Shown here piece after piece: positions 14,081 through 15,159 of a DNA stretch of 15,159 nucleotides. The DNA is from Gammaproteobacteria bacterium (GTDB taxonomy: Bacteria; Pseudomonadota; Gammaproteobacteria; Enterobacterales; GCA-2746155), in contig JAAGZM010000173.1 of the NCBI GenBank assembly GCA_024206355.1, positions 1 through 15,159 of the forward strand, in the 5' to 3' direction. The notes under the pieces are model-generated. The model ran no database searches and was not told the origin of the DNA. It was given only the letters and a program-made list of their open reading frames with translations. Both the position numbers and the translations under genes were made by a program. Numbering within the stretch: the stretch's first letter is position 1; every line of letters starts with the position of its first letter.

Positions 14081-15159
14081 ATGACAAAAGAAGAACAACA
14101 ATTTTCACTACTCGATAATATTGATTTGCCTGAACAATTGCGAGAACTTGAAGAATCGCAACTCCCTCAGTTGGCAGACGAGCTTAGAGAATTTCTTATT
14201 GCTACAATAAGTCAATGCGGTGGCCATTTTGCAGCGGGTCTTGGAACGGTTGAATTAACAATCGCCCTCCATTATTTATTAAATACCCCCGATGATCGGA
14301 TCATCTGGGATGTAGGACATCAGGCTTATCCACATAAAGTTTTAACAGGTCGTAAAGATAGGCTAAAAAGTATCCGTCAAACCAATGGTTTAACACCTTT
14401 TCCAGATCCATTAGAAAGTAAATACGATGCCTTTGCTGTGGGACACTCTTCAACATCAATTAGTGCAGCTCTTGGAATGGCTATTGCTGCTCGTCAACAG
14501 GGCATTAAGCGCAAAATAGTCGCAGTCATCGGTGATGGTGCTATGACAGCTGGAATGGCACTTGAAGCAATGAACCATGCTAGTGCTTGTGATATTGATA
14601 TGTTGGTAATCCTCAATGATAATGATATGTCTATCTCTGAAAATGTTGGTGGGTTAAATAATTACCTATCACGAATTTTCTCAGGAAAAACTTACGCAAC
14701 ATTTAAAGATGGTCACAAAAAAGTTTTCCATAGTCTGCCTGCTATCAACGAGTTTGCCCATCGGGTTGAAGAACATTTAAAAGGAATGATTGTTCCAGGT
14801 ACATTATTCGAAGAGTTGGGATTCAACTATATAGGTCCAGTTGATGGTCATAACTTATCGACGTTAATAAAAACTATTCGTAATATGTTAAACCTCAGTG
14901 GTTGCCAATTGCTTCATATCGGTACAACCAAAGGTAAAGGTTACCCCCCTGCCGAAGCTGATCCCATTGGTTATCATGGTGTTTCTAATTTTGATTCGAC
15001 AGCGACATCGCTGCCACCAAAAACTAGTATCAGTAAAACTTACTCGAATATTTTTGGTGAGTGGTTATGTGATATGGCGAGTCAAGACCAAACACTTGTA
15101 GGCATAACTCCAGCGATGAGAGAAGGCTCTGATATGGTCGAGTTTTCTCGCCAATATCC
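14081..15159 (+). CDS. dxs: 1-deoxy-D-xylulose-5-phosphate synthase (partial, 3' end beyond the window)
   Basis: Dxs joins pyruvate and glyceraldehyde 3-phosphate with thiamine diphosphate, the first and flux-controlling step of the MEP isoprenoid pathway. The visible 359 codons cover the N-terminal thiamine-diphosphate domain. Recognisable are CGGHFAAGLGTVELTIALHY (with the catalytic-site His corresponding to E. coli His49), WDVGHQAYPHK, GHSSTSISAALG, the cofactor motif GDGAMTAGMALEAMNHA through ILNDNDMSIS, and GFNYIGPVDGH. The end of the window corresponds to E. coli EFSRKF, just before the catalytic AEQHAV glutamate; roughly 260 residues are missing. The ATG is seven bases after the ispA stop, with no clear Shine-Dalgarno, so coupling to ispA is likely. 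The segment after GLTPFP reads DPLESKYD, where E. coli has WRGESEYD; the Glu-Ser and Tyr-Asp are kept. Confidence 0.97.
   Translation, partial: MTKEEQQFSLLDNIDLPEQLRELEESQLPQLADELREFLIATISQCGGHFAAGLGTVELTIALHYLLNTPDDRIIWDVGHQAYPHKVLTGRKDRLKSIRQTNGLTPFPDPLESKYDAFAVGHSSTSISAALGMAIAARQQGIKRKIVAVIGDGAMTAGMALEAMNHASACDIDMLVILNDNDMSISENVGGLNNYLSRIFSGKTYATFKDGHKKVFHSLPAINEFAHRVEEHLKGMIVPGTLFEELGFNYIGPVDGHNLSTLIKTIRNMLNLSGCQLLHIGTTKGKGYPPAEADPIGYHGVSNFDSTATSLPPKTSISKTYSNIFGEWLCDMASQDQTLVGITPAMREGSDMVEFSRQY

Overview
The window is a dense, AT-rich stretch of bacterial chromosome from a motile gammaproteobacterium. The gene block pomA-pomB divergent from xseB-ispA-dxs is the arrangement I know from marine Vibrionales and Alteromonadales (Shewanella, Pseudoalteromonas, Colwellia-like genomes). 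The PomA and PomB residues point to a sodium-driven flagellar stator. Assignment to an Alteromonadales-like lineage is inference from gene order and base composition, not from a marker gene. No tRNA, rRNA, insertion sequence transposase or CRISPR array is visible.

Left part (1-4096, + strand): a small PspB-like membrane protein, LemA, and a membrane M48 zinc metalloprotease with a long helical C-terminal extension form a probable envelope-quality operon behind one or two sigma70-type promoters. It is followed by a solitary moaA (molybdenum cofactor). The gap before moaA holds a perfect FNR-type palindrome, a 17-bp tandem duplication and a good sigma70 promoter, so oxygen-responsive control of moaA is likely.

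Middle part (4097-10946): rmuC on the minus strand meets moaA tail to tail with no base between the stop codons. xthA (exonuclease III) diverges from rmuC and meets the next minus-strand gene with overlapping stop codons. That gene ends a three-gene minus-strand operon: two half-length PqiA/LetA membrane proteins followed by a 1006-residue MCE protein with eight MCE domains in a strict two-type alternation. It looks like a LetAB lipid-transport system in which LetA is split into two polypeptides and the LetB tube has one more ring than the seven-domain E. coli protein. A structured, MITE-like inverted repeat of about 140 bp sits in the untranslated leader of this operon.

Right part (10947-15159): pomB and pomA on the minus strand encode the stator. 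Divergent from them, xseB (exonuclease VII small subunit), ispA (farnesyl diphosphate synthase) and the first 359 codons of dxs form a tightly packed operon; dxs runs off the window. IspA and Dxs both serve isoprenoid synthesis by the MEP pathway. There is no gene-free stretch longer than about 300 bases; the largest gaps are 10662-10946 and 12696-12948.
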